DNA of 60,767 nt from an uncultured Cuneatibacter sp. (GTDB lineage Bacteria > Bacillota > Clostridia > Lachnospirales > Lachnospiraceae). This document shows positions 7,887 through 15,412 of this stretch, piece by piece. Each line of letters opens with the position of its first letter. Positions within the stretch are counted from its first letter, which is position 1. The notes under the pieces were generated by a model that saw nothing but the letters and a program-made list of their open reading frames with translations, ran no database searches and was not told where the DNA came from. Both the position numbers and the translations under genes were made by a program. The stretch spans positions 1-60,767 of the forward strand of contig CAKQHB010000017.1 in assembly GCA_934234215.1 (NCBI GenBank), read 5' to 3'.

Positions 7887-8554
7887 AGTTGGCGTATGGA
7901 AAATATCAGATCTGCTTGGAATTACGCGAGAATGAACCGGTTGTTTTCGTGCTGGAAAATCCACATGTATTTGCGGAATTTCTACAGGATTTTCAAAATC
8001 AGATAAATGGAATGGAGGAGTCCTTTGCATTGTCAGAGGGTGAAAAAGAATACAAATTGAGTAAAGCTGTAGATTATGTGATGGATCCTTTTTCACTAGA
8101 TTTTAATAAAAAGGCGATTTTGAATAAACTATACGCAAAGATGAATGTACTTGGCGATGAGATGATTCGGGAAAAAGTGGAAGTAAATGCTGGCATGCTG
8201 AAAGTACTGGAAACAATTCTGGAAGAATTGCCGTATCAAAATGTGGAATATCAGTATGACTTTGCATGGCAGGAGCTGTTCAAATTATATGGAGTTAAGC
8301 TAAACTGCGAGTACGAATCGCTGGTAGAAAAACTGACCGAGTACATAAAAATCAGTTCGACATTAGCCGGATTCGGAGTATTGCTGCTCGTAAATGTGAA
8401 AAATTATCTGACGGAGGAAGAATTGAAAGAGCTTTATCAGCAGGCGGCGTATTCCAAAATGAAGCTACTGCTGGTGGAAGGACAGGAGCGGGAAAAACTT
8501 GAGGCAGAAAATGTAACGATCATTGACAAAGACTTGTGCGTGATAGTAAAGTAG
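7883..8554 (+). CDS. csn2: CRISPR adaptation protein Csn2
   Basis: A 223-residue protein in the position and size of Csn2, the DNA-end-binding ring protein that defines subtype II-A and helps Cas1-Cas2 acquire spacers. The sequence has the expected mix of a short N-terminal strand region, a charged helical middle (about 60-130) and a C-terminal part with LAGFGVLLLVNVKNYLT and a final strand. It starts with GTG inside the TGTGA overlap with cas2. The array leader begins directly after its stop. The family call rests on context plus overall look, because Csn2 sequences vary widely. Confidence 0.88.
   Translation: MKLAYGKYQICLELRENEPVVFVLENPHVFAEFLQDFQNQINGMEESFALSEGEKEYKLSKAVDYVMDPFSLDFNKKAILNKLYAKMNVLGDEMIREKVEVNAGMLKVLETILEELPYQNVEYQYDFAWQELFKLYGVKLNCEYESLVEKLTEYIKISSTLAGFGVLLLVNVKNYLTEEELKELYQQAAYSKMKLLLVEGQEREKLEAENVTIIDKDLCVIVK
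8523..8552 (+). promoter_or_regulatory. Possible CRISPR array promoter inside the csn2 3' end
   Basis: TTGACA (8523-8528), an 18-bp spacer and TAAAGT (8547-8552). A transcript starting near 8559 would run through the leader into the first repeat at 8624. The -10 match is moderate. Confidence 0.45.
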
Positions 8555-8623
8555 AGCTAGATTGTAAGGCACGCTGTTTACCAGACAGAATAGGTTCGGT
8601 GAGAGTCTCAAAAGGAATTTGAG
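8555..8623 (+). promoter_or_regulatory. CRISPR leader with anchor sequence
   Basis: The 69 bp between csn2 and the first repeat end in AATTTGAG (8616-8623), abutting the repeat GTTTGAG. ATTTGAG at the leader end is the known signal read by Cas1-Cas2 in several type II-A systems, so new spacers should enter here. Confidence 0.75.
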
Positions 8624-9177
8624 GTTTGAGAACCTTGTGAATTACGAAATAACTCAAGCCCAGATCAATCGCCTACAGGCAGCTACACAGTTTGAGAACC
8701 TTGTGAATTACGAAATAACTCAAGCAATTATTCAAATCATAAGCAGCAGAAGATAGTTTGAGAACCTTGTGAATTACGAAATAACTCAAGCCTCCAGCGC
8801 ATGCTAACGCGTTGACAGACTGTTTGAGAACCTTGTGAATTACGAAATAACTCAAGCGACCTACGATCTGAATGAGGTGCTGAGTAAGTTTGAGAACCTT
8901 GTGAATTACGAAATAACTCAAGCGAAATTGCTGCACCAGAAATACTGTACGTTGTTTGAGAACCCTGTAAATTAGAAAACAACCCAGGTTTTGACCTTTT
9001 AGACTTGTGCGATGACATGAGTTTGAAAACCTTGTGAATTATGAAACAACTCAAATTTCCATTTGACGAGTATATCGACATAGCAAGTTTGAGAACCCTG
9101 TAAATTATAATAGTAGAAGCGTTGCTGGGAACATTGTCGTTGTTTGAGATCCTTGAAAATTACACTGTATTAAAAAC
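8624..9177 (+). CRISPR. CRISPR array (36-bp repeats, 30-bp spacers)
   Basis: Five identical 36-bp repeats start at 8624, 8690, 8756, 8822 and 8888. Each begins GTTTGAGAACCTTGTG and ends ATAACTCAAGC, with spacers of exactly 30 bp. Three diverged repeats follow at 8954, 9021 and 9087, with spacers of 31, 30 and 19 bp, and a remnant lies at 9142-9177. Decay at the end far from the leader is the normal trailer pattern. Pairing with the tracrRNA fixes transcription on the plus strand, the same as the cas genes. The sources of the spacers cannot be told from this window. Confidence 0.97.
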
Positions 9178-9268
9178 AAATTTTATCCTAAACAACAATA
9201 GATCAAAGCAACTAGTTGAAAAAGAACCCAATAAATTTGAAAGAAGATATTCTTAGAAGGAGAACCCC

Positions 9269-9724
9269 ATGAGAATTACAGGCACTAATTTTGATATCCG
9301 TGATATTGAAGCGGCGGACAAGTCTGGTTTTAAGCAGGTGATGTGTCAGGAGGAGACATTTCGTTCTCTTATCGACTCAGTTCCAGAAAGCATTGATACG
9401 CTCTGGGGAGTTTTTATGGGAAGTTCGGTAGCAGTTGTAGACAAGACGGATACGTTTGTCGGTTTTGCTCATTATGAAGCAGAAGAAGACGGTGGGGATG
9501 GTCAGTTCGAATTGGTATTATTAAATAGTCTTGATTATACCGGTTTTGGAAAAGAGCTTTTGCCAGAAATTTTGAAATATGCTTTTGAACAGACAGGATC
9601 TTCCGCCTTTGAGGCAGAGGTATCCAATCCGAAGGATGTCAGCAGAGCGATTTATACAGAGCTGGGATATGACTGTAATAAAGAGAAGTGGATTTATATT
9701 TATAGAAACGGTATAACGTTATGA
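9269..9724 (+). CDS. GNAT-family N-acetyltransferase
   Basis: A 151-residue cytosolic protein with the shape of a GCN5-related acetyltransferase. A central strand region (TFVGFAHYEA, then FELVLLNSLDYTGFGKELL) resembles the acetyl-CoA binding part. The C-terminal pattern NPKDVSRAIYTELGYDCN is typical of the family end (residues moving between N-A-IxLYxKLGF-like forms). The acceptor substrate is unknown. AAGGAG precedes the ATG. It overlaps the next gene by four bases and begins a run of four linked genes (9269-11584) just after the CRISPR array. Confidence 0.75.
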   Translation: MRITGTNFDIRDIEAADKSGFKQVMCQEETFRSLIDSVPESIDTLWGVFMGSSVAVVDKTDTFVGFAHYEAEEDGGDGQFELVLLNSLDYTGFGKELLPEILKYAFEQTGSSAFEAEVSNPKDVSRAIYTELGYDCNKEKWIYIYRNGITL

Positions 9725-10800
9725 CAAACGAAGTTTTTTACAGCGGTAATTTCTGGACACATTCTTCCTGGGAACGCGCTGGTCTGGAACAAAAGATTAA
9801 CTGTGCATTTGAGTGGGCGGGCAGGCATTGGCTTGTCCCGTCTGTATATTTGTGTGGAAAAGGTTTGGTTGTGGATGTGTGTATGTGCATCGATCCGGTG
9901 GAAATTACGCAGTTTCTGCAAAAATGGGGACTGAATGGCGATGAGGAATATAGTCAGTTTACACCGGAGCAGGAGAATCAGATGCAGGCAGAGAATCCTC
10001 TGGAGATGGATCTGATGTGTGCGGTTACAGTGAACGGTCAGACGAGCGAGATGGCGCAAAGCAGTGGAGTGACATATATGCCGGAGGGGATGGTCGATGG
10101 CTGGGCGCGGGATGATGAGATGGATGCGGTGTTAGCGCAGTACGATTTAGATTTGTCTTATGTGTGGCAGATTACACGCATTTCGTTTCCGTGGAAGAGT
10201 GTAAGACGTCCAAAAGAAATCAAGACGTTGGAATTATTGATGCGGCAGAGGGAAGTACCGATTTATGGTGAAACATTTTGTGTACATGAACCGGGCGAAA
10301 AATTGAAATTTACACATCCGATAAATGGCGAAAGTTACACACTGACTGTGGAAAGTCTGGAGCAGCAGGAGCTGCCGATGGACTATCCGGAGTATGGGCA
10401 GTGGAAGTTTCCGAATCATTTACAGACGATGGAGTACACGATTTCACCGGAGCCGGCGGGGAGAATCCAGCTTGTAGATTGCGAGACTGGGGATGAGCCG
10501 ATAAAGCAGAAGCAGTTCCGGAACAAAGAATGCGAAGAGGATGCGACAGCGGTGAGTGTGATCGGTGGTGCGGATGGACCGACAGCGATATTTGTCGGAG
10601 TGAGCTGCAAACCCAAGGCGGATACTGCGGAAGATGCAGAAGCAGAAAAGAAGGCAGAAATAGAAAAGAACGCAGAAGCGAAGAAGATACAGATTGCAGG
10701 TTCTTCGCTGCATTTTGAACCACGGGAAACAGTGAAATGGCGTGCAGTTTTTTACGAAAAGCAGATCGCAGACAAAAAAATCACGTTGGTAGCCCCTTGA
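9721..10800 (+). CDS. Unknown soluble protein with an IGGADGPT motif
   Basis: A 359-residue protein with no signal peptide or membrane segment. Residues 1-240 form a mixed globular region rich in Trp and Tyr that I do not recognise. Around residues 278-292 lies SVIGGADGPTAIFVG. This resembles the conserved GxADGPTxI segment of the membrane-embedded beta subunit of sodium-pumping decarboxylases, but here it sits in a soluble context. It is followed by a charged Ala/Glu/Lys linker (about 300-330) and a final beta-rich stretch. The gene overlaps the upstream acetyltransferase (ATGA) and is followed 14 bp later by the next gene. Function unknown. Confidence 0.7.
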   Translation: MTNEVFYSGNFWTHSSWERAGLEQKINCAFEWAGRHWLVPSVYLCGKGLVVDVCMCIDPVEITQFLQKWGLNGDEEYSQFTPEQENQMQAENPLEMDLMCAVTVNGQTSEMAQSSGVTYMPEGMVDGWARDDEMDAVLAQYDLDLSYVWQITRISFPWKSVRRPKEIKTLELLMRQREVPIYGETFCVHEPGEKLKFTHPINGESYTLTVESLEQQELPMDYPEYGQWKFPNHLQTMEYTISPEPAGRIQLVDCETGDEPIKQKQFRNKECEEDATAVSVIGGADGPTAIFVGVSCKPKADTAEDAEAEKKAEIEKNAEAKKIQIAGSSLHFEPRETVKWRAVFYEKQIADKKITLVAP

Positions 10801-10814
10801 AATCGAGGAGAAAC

Positions 10815-11111
10815 ATGAAACCACGAACAGAGTTGAGCATGGAATTATATGAGGAATTAAAGCGCATCGGATATCCGGAGGAGCTGTGCGATTTGATTTC
10901 AAAAAATCTGAATACGGATTTTACGGCACGGCGGATGCTGGGGTATTTGTCTTATTACGATCAGCCGAAGGTGGAAGATCTGGTGGATGAGATGCTGGCG
11001 ATCCTCAGCGATCGGAATCGCATCATGCAAAAGAAAGAGGCAATCGCGGCGAATGCCCGCTGGAATGAGCTGCGGGCGCAGGATGTGTTTGGCGAGGAGG
11101 AAGACGAATGA
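10815..11111 (+). CDS. Small acidic protein of unknown function
   Basis: A 98-residue, mostly helical, acidic protein. A GAGGAG ribosome site sits four bases before the ATG at 10815, which is preferred over an upstream in-frame ATG at 10737 inside the previous gene. The sequence (ELYEELKRIGYPEELCDLI, then TARRMLGYLSYYDQP) suggests helical pairs but shows no enzyme motif. It overlaps the LURP-one-like gene by four bases, so the two are probably translated together. Confidence 0.7.
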   Translation: MKPRTELSMELYEELKRIGYPEELCDLISKNLNTDFTARRMLGYLSYYDQPKVEDLVDEMLAILSDRNRIMQKKEAIAANARWNELRAQDVFGEEEDE

Positions 11112-11584
11112 AGCTTTTGATCAAACAGAGGGTATTTTCCTGGACAGATACGTATGACATTTACGATGAGAATGGCGAGGCAAAGTATTTTGTGAAGTCG
11201 GAGTTTTTGTCGATCGGACACAAAATTCATGTGTATGACCGGTATGATCGGGAAGTGGGGATGGTACGGGAGAAATTGTTGAAATTGCTTCCCACATTTG
11301 AGATTGATGTGGATGGGGAGACTGTTGGAATCATCAAACAGAAGTGGACTTTTTTCCGGCCGAAGTACGAGATCGACTGCAATGGCTGGCAGTGCGATGG
11401 TACGATCTGGGGCTGGGATTACGATGTGATATCGGGTGGTGGTCTGGTGGCGCATATTTCGAAGGAGCTGTTCCACTGGGGGGATACCTATGTGTTGGAC
11501 ATTGTGGACCCGGCGGATGAGGTCATGGCGTTGATGCTGGTGATCGCGATTGACGCGGCAAATTGCTCACAGGGGAACAACTGA
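11108..11584 (+). CDS. LURP-one-related/YxjI-type protein
   Basis: A 158-residue protein built of regular beta hairpins, starting LIKQRVFSWTDTYDIYDENGE and continuing with repeated YFVKSEFLSIGHKIHVYD-like strands. This is the pattern of the LURP-one-related (Tubby-C-terminal-like) fold seen in YxjI. No catalytic motif is visible; in bacteria the role is unclear, possibly binding membrane lipid or nucleotide. Last gene of the 9269-11584 run, followed by a long hairpin. Confidence 0.75.
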   Translation: MKLLIKQRVFSWTDTYDIYDENGEAKYFVKSEFLSIGHKIHVYDRYDREVGMVREKLLKLLPTFEIDVDGETVGIIKQKWTFFRPKYEIDCNGWQCDGTIWGWDYDVISGGGLVAHISKELFHWGDTYVLDIVDPADEVMALMLVIAIDAANCSQGNN

Positions 11585-11596
11585 GAACATAAAATG

Positions 11597-11673
11597 AGTA
11601 AAAAGAGTAAGATTGTGCGGTTTGTATTTCCTTTTGTACAAAGGGCTGAAACCCGCGATTTTACTCTTTTTTT
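11597..11673 (+). terminator. Long-stem terminator after the LURP-one-like gene
   Basis: AAAAAGAGTAA near 11600 pairs with TTACTCTTTTT ending near 11671. A partly paired inner region (GTGCGG against CCCGCGA) extends the stem, and a T run completes it. Confidence 0.7.
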
Positions 11674-11696
11674 AGACTCTTTTCATAGGCATCTCA

Positions 11697-11725
11697 TTGA
11701 CATTTGTATAGAAAATGGGGATAAT
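11697..11725 (+). promoter_or_regulatory. Sigma-A promoter of the DUF5685/DnaJ/Hsp70 genes
   Basis: TTGACA (11697-11702), a 17-bp spacer and GATAAT (11720-11725). The start codon of the first gene lies 40 bp downstream with AGGAGG five bases before it. Confidence 0.85.
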
Positions 11726-11765
11726 AAAACAGGTCGTAAAACAAGAGCAAAAACAGGAGGATGGC

Positions 11766-12617
11766 ATGTTCGGATATATCACGATCAACAAGCCGGAGTT
11801 AAGAATCCGGGAATATGAGACATACCACGCCTGGTATTGCGGATTGTGCAGAGCGTTAAAGGATGGATATGGGCGCAAAGGGCAGCTGACACTGACGTAT
11901 GATATGACGTTTCTTGTGATATTGCTGTCAGGACTTTATGAGCCAAAGACAGAACAGGGAGCTGCCAGATGTGTTGCGCATCCGACGACAAAGCATGGCT
12001 ATCTGGTAAATGACATCAGTGCCTATGCAGCCGATATGAATGTTTTGATGGCATATTATAAGAGTCTCGATGACTGGAACGATGAGCATAAGATCGCGAA
12101 GGGTGCTCTGGCGAAGAGTCTCGCGGGCAGTGTTGCCCGGATCAGGCAGACGTACCCGGAGAAGGTCGCCCGGATTGAGGAGGCGATGGCGCGTCTGAGT
12201 CAGGCGGAGAAGGACGGCAGTTTGAATTTTGATGAGATGGCAGGGCTGTTCGGTCAGGTGATGGCGGAGCTTTTTTTATACCGGGAGGATGAATGGCGGG
12301 AGGTTTTGTACCGCTGTGGATTTTATCTTGGCAAGTTCATTTATCTGATGGATGCATATGAGGATCTGGAAGAGGACCATGAAAAGGGGACGTTTAATCC
12401 GCTGTTTGAGAGAGAAGGACAGAAGGATTTTGATGCATGGTGCGGACAGATTCTGACCATGATGATGACAGAGAGTGCGAGAGCGTTTGAGGTGCTGCCG
12501 ATCGTGCAGGACGCGGAGCTGCTCCGTAATATTATATATGCCGGTGTCTGGAACCGCTACGAGCAGGTTCAGCTGCGCCGGTCACAGAATAGAGGTAAAG
12601 ATGAGAGATCCGTATGA
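11766..12617 (+). CDS. DUF5685 family protein
   Basis: A 283-residue, almost entirely helical protein that opens MFGYITINKPELRIREYE and carries a CxxC pair (YCGLCRAL, Cys24 and Cys27), the hallmark of DUF5685. Two acidic motifs stand out: LDDWNDE (about residue 101) and DAYEDLEEDHEKGTFNP (about 199-215). Their form recalls the paired Asp-rich motifs of class I isoprenoid synthases, though no function is established. The start at 11766 is fixed by AGGAGG. The 3' end overlaps the DnaJ gene by 17 bp, and an Hsp70 gene follows, so it may be a client or partner of that chaperone pair. Confidence 0.8.
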   Translation: MFGYITINKPELRIREYETYHAWYCGLCRALKDGYGRKGQLTLTYDMTFLVILLSGLYEPKTEQGAARCVAHPTTKHGYLVNDISAYAADMNVLMAYYKSLDDWNDEHKIAKGALAKSLAGSVARIRQTYPEKVARIEEAMARLSQAEKDGSLNFDEMAGLFGQVMAELFLYREDEWREVLYRCGFYLGKFIYLMDAYEDLEEDHEKGTFNPLFEREGQKDFDAWCGQILTMMMTESARAFEVLPIVQDAELLRNIIYAGVWNRYEQVQLRRSQNRGKDERSV

Positions 12618-13434
12618 GGTTTTGGGTGTGTCGCGTGGAGCGACGGAAGAAGAGATAAAAAAAGCATATCGCGCGTTGAGCCGTAAGTATCATCCGGATG
12701 CAAACATCAACAACCCTCACAAAGAAGAAGCAGAGGCGAAGTTCAAAGAGGTGCAGCAGGCGTATCAGCAGATCCAGAGAGAACAGAGCGGCGGCAGCAC
12801 CTATCAGGGCAGCGCTTATGGCAGCGGCAGCCGCGGCTATGGAAGCTATGGCGGTTATAGCAGTTACGGCAGCACCGGACAGGGCTATGGCAGAAATGCA
12901 GATGGTACCGGTTACGATGGTGACGGCTATCAGAATCAGAGCTATGGCGGACAGGGCGCAGGTGGTTTTGAGGACTTTGGCTGGGGCAGCTTTTTCGGCG
13001 GCTTCGGAGGTCCGGGCGGATATCAGAGTGCCGGTGTGAACTATCGCAACGAGTCCGACCCGCTGCTGCGGGCGGCAGGCAGCTATATCAACAGTGGGGA
13101 GTATCAGCAGGCGTTGAATGTGCTGCGGGATATCACACCCCGCACAGCGAGATGGTATTATTACAGCGCTTATGCAAATTCCGGTGCAGGCAATAACGTC
13201 ATTGCGCTGGAGCATGCAAAGAAAGCTGCGGAGATGGAGCCGAACAATTTGACATTCCGCCAGTTGGTACAGACGTTGGAGAACGGCGGCAGCTGGTATC
13301 GCGGACAGCAGGGAAGCTACGGCTATCCAAATTCCAGCGGAAGTTCTTTTTGCTGCAAGCTATGTGCGACATATGCGCTTTGCAGTATGTGCTGCGGAGG
13401 GGGCGGCATGTGCTGTGGACCGTTGTATTATTAA
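12601..13434 (+). CDS. DnaJ-domain co-chaperone with Gly/Tyr-rich linker
   Basis: A 277-residue J-protein. The J domain fills residues 1-65 and carries the HPD motif (31-33) that stimulates Hsp70 ATPase. A long low-complexity region rich in Gly, Ser, Tyr and Gln follows (about 66-155). Residues 165-235 look like tetratricopeptide-type helices (SDPLLRAAGSYINSGEYQQAL). The tail is Cys-rich, ending CSMCCGGGGMCCGPLYY, possibly a metal site or membrane-association motif. It lacks the zinc-finger and substrate domains of standard DnaJ, so it is a specialised co-chaperone. It overlaps the DUF5685 gene, and the cognate Hsp70 starts 47 bp downstream. Confidence 0.88.
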   Translation: MRDPYEVLGVSRGATEEEIKKAYRALSRKYHPDANINNPHKEEAEAKFKEVQQAYQQIQREQSGGSTYQGSAYGSGSRGYGSYGGYSSYGSTGQGYGRNADGTGYDGDGYQNQSYGGQGAGGFEDFGWGSFFGGFGGPGGYQSAGVNYRNESDPLLRAAGSYINSGEYQQALNVLRDITPRTARWYYYSAYANSGAGNNVIALEHAKKAAEMEPNNLTFRQLVQTLENGGSWYRGQQGSYGYPNSSGSSFCCKLCATYALCSMCCGGGGMCCGPLYY

Positions 13435-13481
13435 AAATTTTGAATCAGAAAGCCCGTTTGACAGCGGAAAGGAGTTAAGCA

Positions 13482-15239
13482 GTGGGTAAGATTATCGGAA
13501 TCGACTTGGGTACGACAAATAGTTGTGTGGCAGTGATGGAAGGCGGAAAGCCTGTTGTGATCGCAAACAGCGAAGGCAGCCGAACAACACCGTCTGTGAT
13601 TGCATTTTCGAAGAATGGCGACCGCCTGATCGGGGAAGCGGCAAAGCGTCAGGCAGTTACGAATCCGGATCGCACCATTGCCTCAATCAAGCGTGAGATG
13701 GGCACGGATTACCGCATTTCGATTGATAAGAAGAAGTATTCTCCTCAGGAGCTTTCTGCGATGATCCTTCAGAAGCTAAAGAAAGATGCGGAGGAGTATC
13801 TGGGCGATACAGTCACAGAGGCGGTTATCACCGTTCCGGCGTACTTTAACGACACCCAGCGTCAGGCGACAAAGGACGCGGGACGAATTGCCGGTCTGGA
13901 GGTAAAACGAATCATCAATGAGCCGACAGCGGCAGCATTGGCATATGGTCTGGACAACGAGGAACCTCGCAAGATCATGGTATACGATCTGGGCGGCGGC
14001 ACGTTCGATGTGTCGATTATTGAGATCGGCGGCGGTGTGATCGCCGTATTGGCGACTGCGGGAAATAATCATCTGGGCGGCGATGATTTTGACGAGCGTG
14101 TGACACAGTATTTGCTGCAGGAGTTTAAGAGAACAGAGCACATCGATCTCTCAAAGAATAAGATGGCGATGCAGCGTCTGAGAGAAGAGGCAGAGAAGGC
14201 GAAAAAGGAGCTGTCCTCCGTGACTTCCGTGAACATCAACATTCCATTTATCACGATGGAGAAGGATGGTCCGAAGCATCTGGATGTGACGCTGACGAGA
14301 GCGAAGTTCGAAGAATTGATTTATGATCTGGTGGAGCAGACTGCGCTGCCGGTTCAGAATACATTAAGAGATGCCGGATTGACACCGGATCAGTTGGACA
14401 AGGTCTTGCTGGTAGGCGGTTCGACCCGTGTTCCGGCGGTACAGGAGAAGGTGCGCAAGCTGATCGGCATCGAGGCGAGCCATAATCTGAATCCGGACGA
14501 GTGTGTTGCATTGGGCGCAGCCATTCAGGGCGGAAAGCTTGCGGGAGAGAGCGGACTGAATGAAGTTCTGCTGATGGATGTTACACCGCTGTCTCTGTCG
14601 ATTGAGACGTATGGCGGTGTTGCGACTCGTCTGATCGAGCGCAATTCCACGATTCCGACGCGGTACAGCCAGATCTTTACGACAGCGGCGAATTTCCAGA
14701 CGTCCGTAGATATCAAGGTTCTGCAGGGCGAGCGTCGTTTCGCGAGAGACAATAAGCTGATCGGCAATTTCCGACTGAGCGGCATCAAGCGTGCGATGCG
14801 GGGCGTGCCTCAGATTGAGGTGACATTTGATATTGATGCAAATGGTATCCTGAATGTTTCTGCGCGGGATCTTGGTACCGGCAGAGAGCAGCATGTGACG
14901 ATCAGCGCCAGCTCGAATCTGTCCGAAGCAGATATTGAGCGCGCGATGCAGGATGCGGCCATGTATGAAAATCAGGATCGCCAGCAGAAGGAGTATATGG
15001 AGCTGCACAACGAGGCGGAGAGTCTTGCATTCCAGACAGAGCAGGCGCTGGTGAAGGAGCGCAAGTCTTTGACGAAGGAGCGCAAGTCCGAGATCAAAGA
15101 AAAACTGAGCAATCTCAAGCATCAGCTGAAGCATATGAAGCCGGAGAAGATGACACCTCAGGATGAGCAGAGCCTGCGCAGCGCAGTGGACGAGCTGCAT
15201 CGGGTGGCAGATGAGGTGCTGCAGGAGCAGCAGCAGTAA
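13482..15239 (+). CDS. Hsp70-family chaperone (DnaK-like, second copy type)
   Basis: A 585-residue Hsp70 with GIDLGTTNSCVAV at the N-terminus, the ATPase phosphate loops (VYDLGGGTFDVSI, LVGGSTRVPAVQ) and a normal substrate-binding region (DVTPLSLSIET, NLSEADIERAM). The lid is short and lacks the usual acidic Gly-rich tail, so it is some 25-50 residues shorter than housekeeping DnaK. No grpE or hrcA is nearby, supporting a dedicated Hsp70 for the adjacent J-protein rather than the main dnaK locus. The start is GTG, with AAAGGAG seven bases upstream. Confidence 0.9.
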   Translation: MGKIIGIDLGTTNSCVAVMEGGKPVVIANSEGSRTTPSVIAFSKNGDRLIGEAAKRQAVTNPDRTIASIKREMGTDYRISIDKKKYSPQELSAMILQKLKKDAEEYLGDTVTEAVITVPAYFNDTQRQATKDAGRIAGLEVKRIINEPTAAALAYGLDNEEPRKIMVYDLGGGTFDVSIIEIGGGVIAVLATAGNNHLGGDDFDERVTQYLLQEFKRTEHIDLSKNKMAMQRLREEAEKAKKELSSVTSVNINIPFITMEKDGPKHLDVTLTRAKFEELIYDLVEQTALPVQNTLRDAGLTPDQLDKVLLVGGSTRVPAVQEKVRKLIGIEASHNLNPDECVALGAAIQGGKLAGESGLNEVLLMDVTPLSLSIETYGGVATRLIERNSTIPTRYSQIFTTAANFQTSVDIKVLQGERRFARDNKLIGNFRLSGIKRAMRGVPQIEVTFDIDANGILNVSARDLGTGREQHVTISASSNLSEADIERAMQDAAMYENQDRQQKEYMELHNEAESLAFQTEQALVKERKSLTKERKSEIKEKLSNLKHQLKHMKPEKMTPQDEQSLRSAVDELHRVADEVLQEQQQ

Positions 15240-15267
15240 AAGCGGAGCGCTCCGGATAGGAGTAAGT

Positions 15268-15300
15268 GTGAAAAAAGCCGCTGATGCGCTCTTTTTTCAC
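15268..15300 (+). terminator. Terminator after the Hsp70 gene
   Basis: GTGAAAAAAG pairs with CTTTTTTCAC around a CCGCTGATGCG loop, with T bases inside the descending arm. Confidence 0.7.
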
Positions 15301-15308
15301 CCATCCAG

Positions 15309-15375
15309 TTTGTGACGAAGCGTCACAAACATGGTGTTTATGGCAGACGGAAACTCGTATGCACGACTTTCCGTC
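15309..15375. repeat. Two tandem hairpins in a short intergenic region
   Basis: TTTGTGACG (15309-15317) and CGTCACAAA (15321-15329) form a perfect 9-bp stem. GACGGAAA (15346-15353) and TTTCCGTC (15368-15375) form a second. They lie between two near-identical direct repeats at 15242-15262 and 15386-15406 containing GGAGCGCTCC and GATAGGAG. Confidence 0.65.
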
Positions 15376-15412
15376 GCCCCGTCGCGCGGAGCGCTCCAGA
15401 TAGGAGAGGATT

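Noticed and set aside
8673..9081. Minus-strand open frames with repeated SYFVIHKVLK segments across the CRISPR array.
   Set aside because: The repeats in the peptide are simply the translated 36-bp CRISPR repeats (66-bp period is a multiple of three). There is no ribosome site and no protein family.
8660..9086. Self-targeting spacers.
   Set aside because: By eye no spacer matches another part of this window; a whole-genome search would be needed to exclude it.
11594..11818. A 74-codon plus-strand frame after the LURP-one-like gene.
   Set aside because: It covers the terminator and the promoter of the next operon and has no family likeness.
12532..13215. A 227-codon minus-strand frame rich in Ala and Ile opposite the J-protein gene.
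   Set aside because: It mirrors the Gly/Ser/Tyr-rich linker repeats and has no ribosome site.
14364..15200. A 278-codon minus-strand frame within the Hsp70 gene.
   Set aside because: The Hsp70 frame is unambiguous; the antisense frame is a by-product of its codon use.
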